Made by a program: the position numbers and the translations under genes
Source of the DNA: Komagataeibacter diospyri
Lineage (GTDB): Bacteria; Pseudomonadota; Alphaproteobacteria; Acetobacterales; Acetobacteraceae
Reading direction: 5' to 3'
NCBI RefSeq assembly: GCF_006538165.1
Contig: NZ_BDLU01000011.1
Span: 1-62,221 of the forward strand
Length of the DNA stretch: 62,221 bases
Notes under the pieces: model-generated
What the model saw: only the letters and a program-made list of their open reading frames with translations
Database searches by the model: none
What the model was told of the DNA's origin: nothing
Shown: one piece after another, positions 62,145 through 62,221 of the stretch
How positions within the stretch are numbered: the first letter of the stretch is position 1
How the letters are laid out: each line of letters starts with the position of its first letter

Positions 62145-62221
62145 TCAGAATGTAAGGCTGCTGTGCAGGCCAAAAATGGCTTCGTTTCCCACCCGTCGGT
62201 TGCCGCTCCAGTCGGCCACGC
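62145..62221 (-). CDS. C-terminal end of a probable outer-membrane porin (partial)
   Basis: The last 24 codons before a TGA on the minus strand read VADWSGNRRVGNEAIFGLHS and finish SLTF. A final beta-strand with alternating residues and terminal Phe is the usual outer-membrane barrel ending. The rest lies beyond the window. OprB-type porins of acetic acid bacteria end similarly, but the fragment is too short to be sure. Confidence 0.45.
   Translation of the reverse strand, partial: VADWSGNRRVGNEAIFGLHSSLTF

Noticed and set aside
61922..62173. An 83-codon minus-strand frame upstream of the FUSC gene
   Set aside because: It overlaps the end of the partial porin gene and the inverted repeat, with erratic composition and no ribosome site.
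1..62221. CRISPR array, tRNA or rRNA genes
   Set aside because: No regularly spaced direct repeats and no tRNA cloverleaf or rRNA sequence were recognised; the repeated palindromes are dispersed and not an array.

Overview
The window reads as chromosomal DNA of an acetic acid bacterium (Acetobacteraceae), most like Komagataeibacter or Gluconacetobacter. The reasons are the moderately high GC genes separated by AT-rich spacers, a glycerol cluster merged with aldolase and fructose-bisphosphatase, NADH dehydrogenase II paralogues, an acetate transporter, Tat- and Sec-exported oxidative enzymes with c-type cytochromes, and an IS5-type insertion sequence. The genus is inferred from gene content; no rRNA or tRNA gene is present to confirm it.

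Layout. 1-132 is the right end of an IS5-family element. 0.18-3.2 kb: D-alanine catabolism (dadA, alr) with a divergent Lrp-type regulator. 3.4-10.7 kb: glpF, then glpD-glpK-glpX-fba-glpR, with two GlpR-like operators. 10.8-13.2 kb: a short-chain dehydrogenase divergent from an ndh gene. 13.3-16.3 kb: methionine importer metQ-metN-metI followed by an Rrf2 regulator. 17.4-19.2 kb: an outer-membrane porin. 20.2-23.9 kb: aldehyde dehydrogenase, a second ndh, a TetR regulator. 24.6-32 kb: a four-gene efflux operon (adaptor, fused double-ATPase transporter, permease, outer-membrane factor) with a divergent TetR regulator. 32-33.8 kb: bacterioferritin and an AEC transporter. 34-35.2 kb: a small acidic protein and PPK2. 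35.3-37.0 kb: two tandem IS5-type elements. 37.1-42.5 kb: phosphate genes pitA and pstCAB-phoU. 42.9-49.3 kb: D-lactate dehydrogenase, a sulfonate-type ABC pair with a nitroreductase, a TPR glycosyltransferase, two small conserved proteins. 49.4-55.1 kb: catalase, exported creatininase-like protein, exported beta-propeller, ogt, acetate transporter. 55.6-58.7 kb: a Tat-exported flavin amine oxidase, cytochrome c and exported RidA operon facing a second cytochrome c. 59-62.2 kb: small membrane and secreted proteins, a FUSC transporter and the end of a probable porin.

How the parts fit. The glp block can take glycerol to triose phosphate and on to fructose 6-phosphate. The two Ndh enzymes would reoxidise NADH made by neighbouring dehydrogenases. 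Pit, Pst, PhoU and PPK2 form a phosphate and polyphosphate neighbourhood. The 55.6-58.1 kb operon looks like a self-contained periplasmic amine-oxidation unit that delivers electrons to cytochrome c and has its own imine-clearing enzyme; it is the best candidate for a little-described system. A family of about 70-105 bp palindromic repeats occurs eight times, always 3' of genes, and is a landing site for the IS element.
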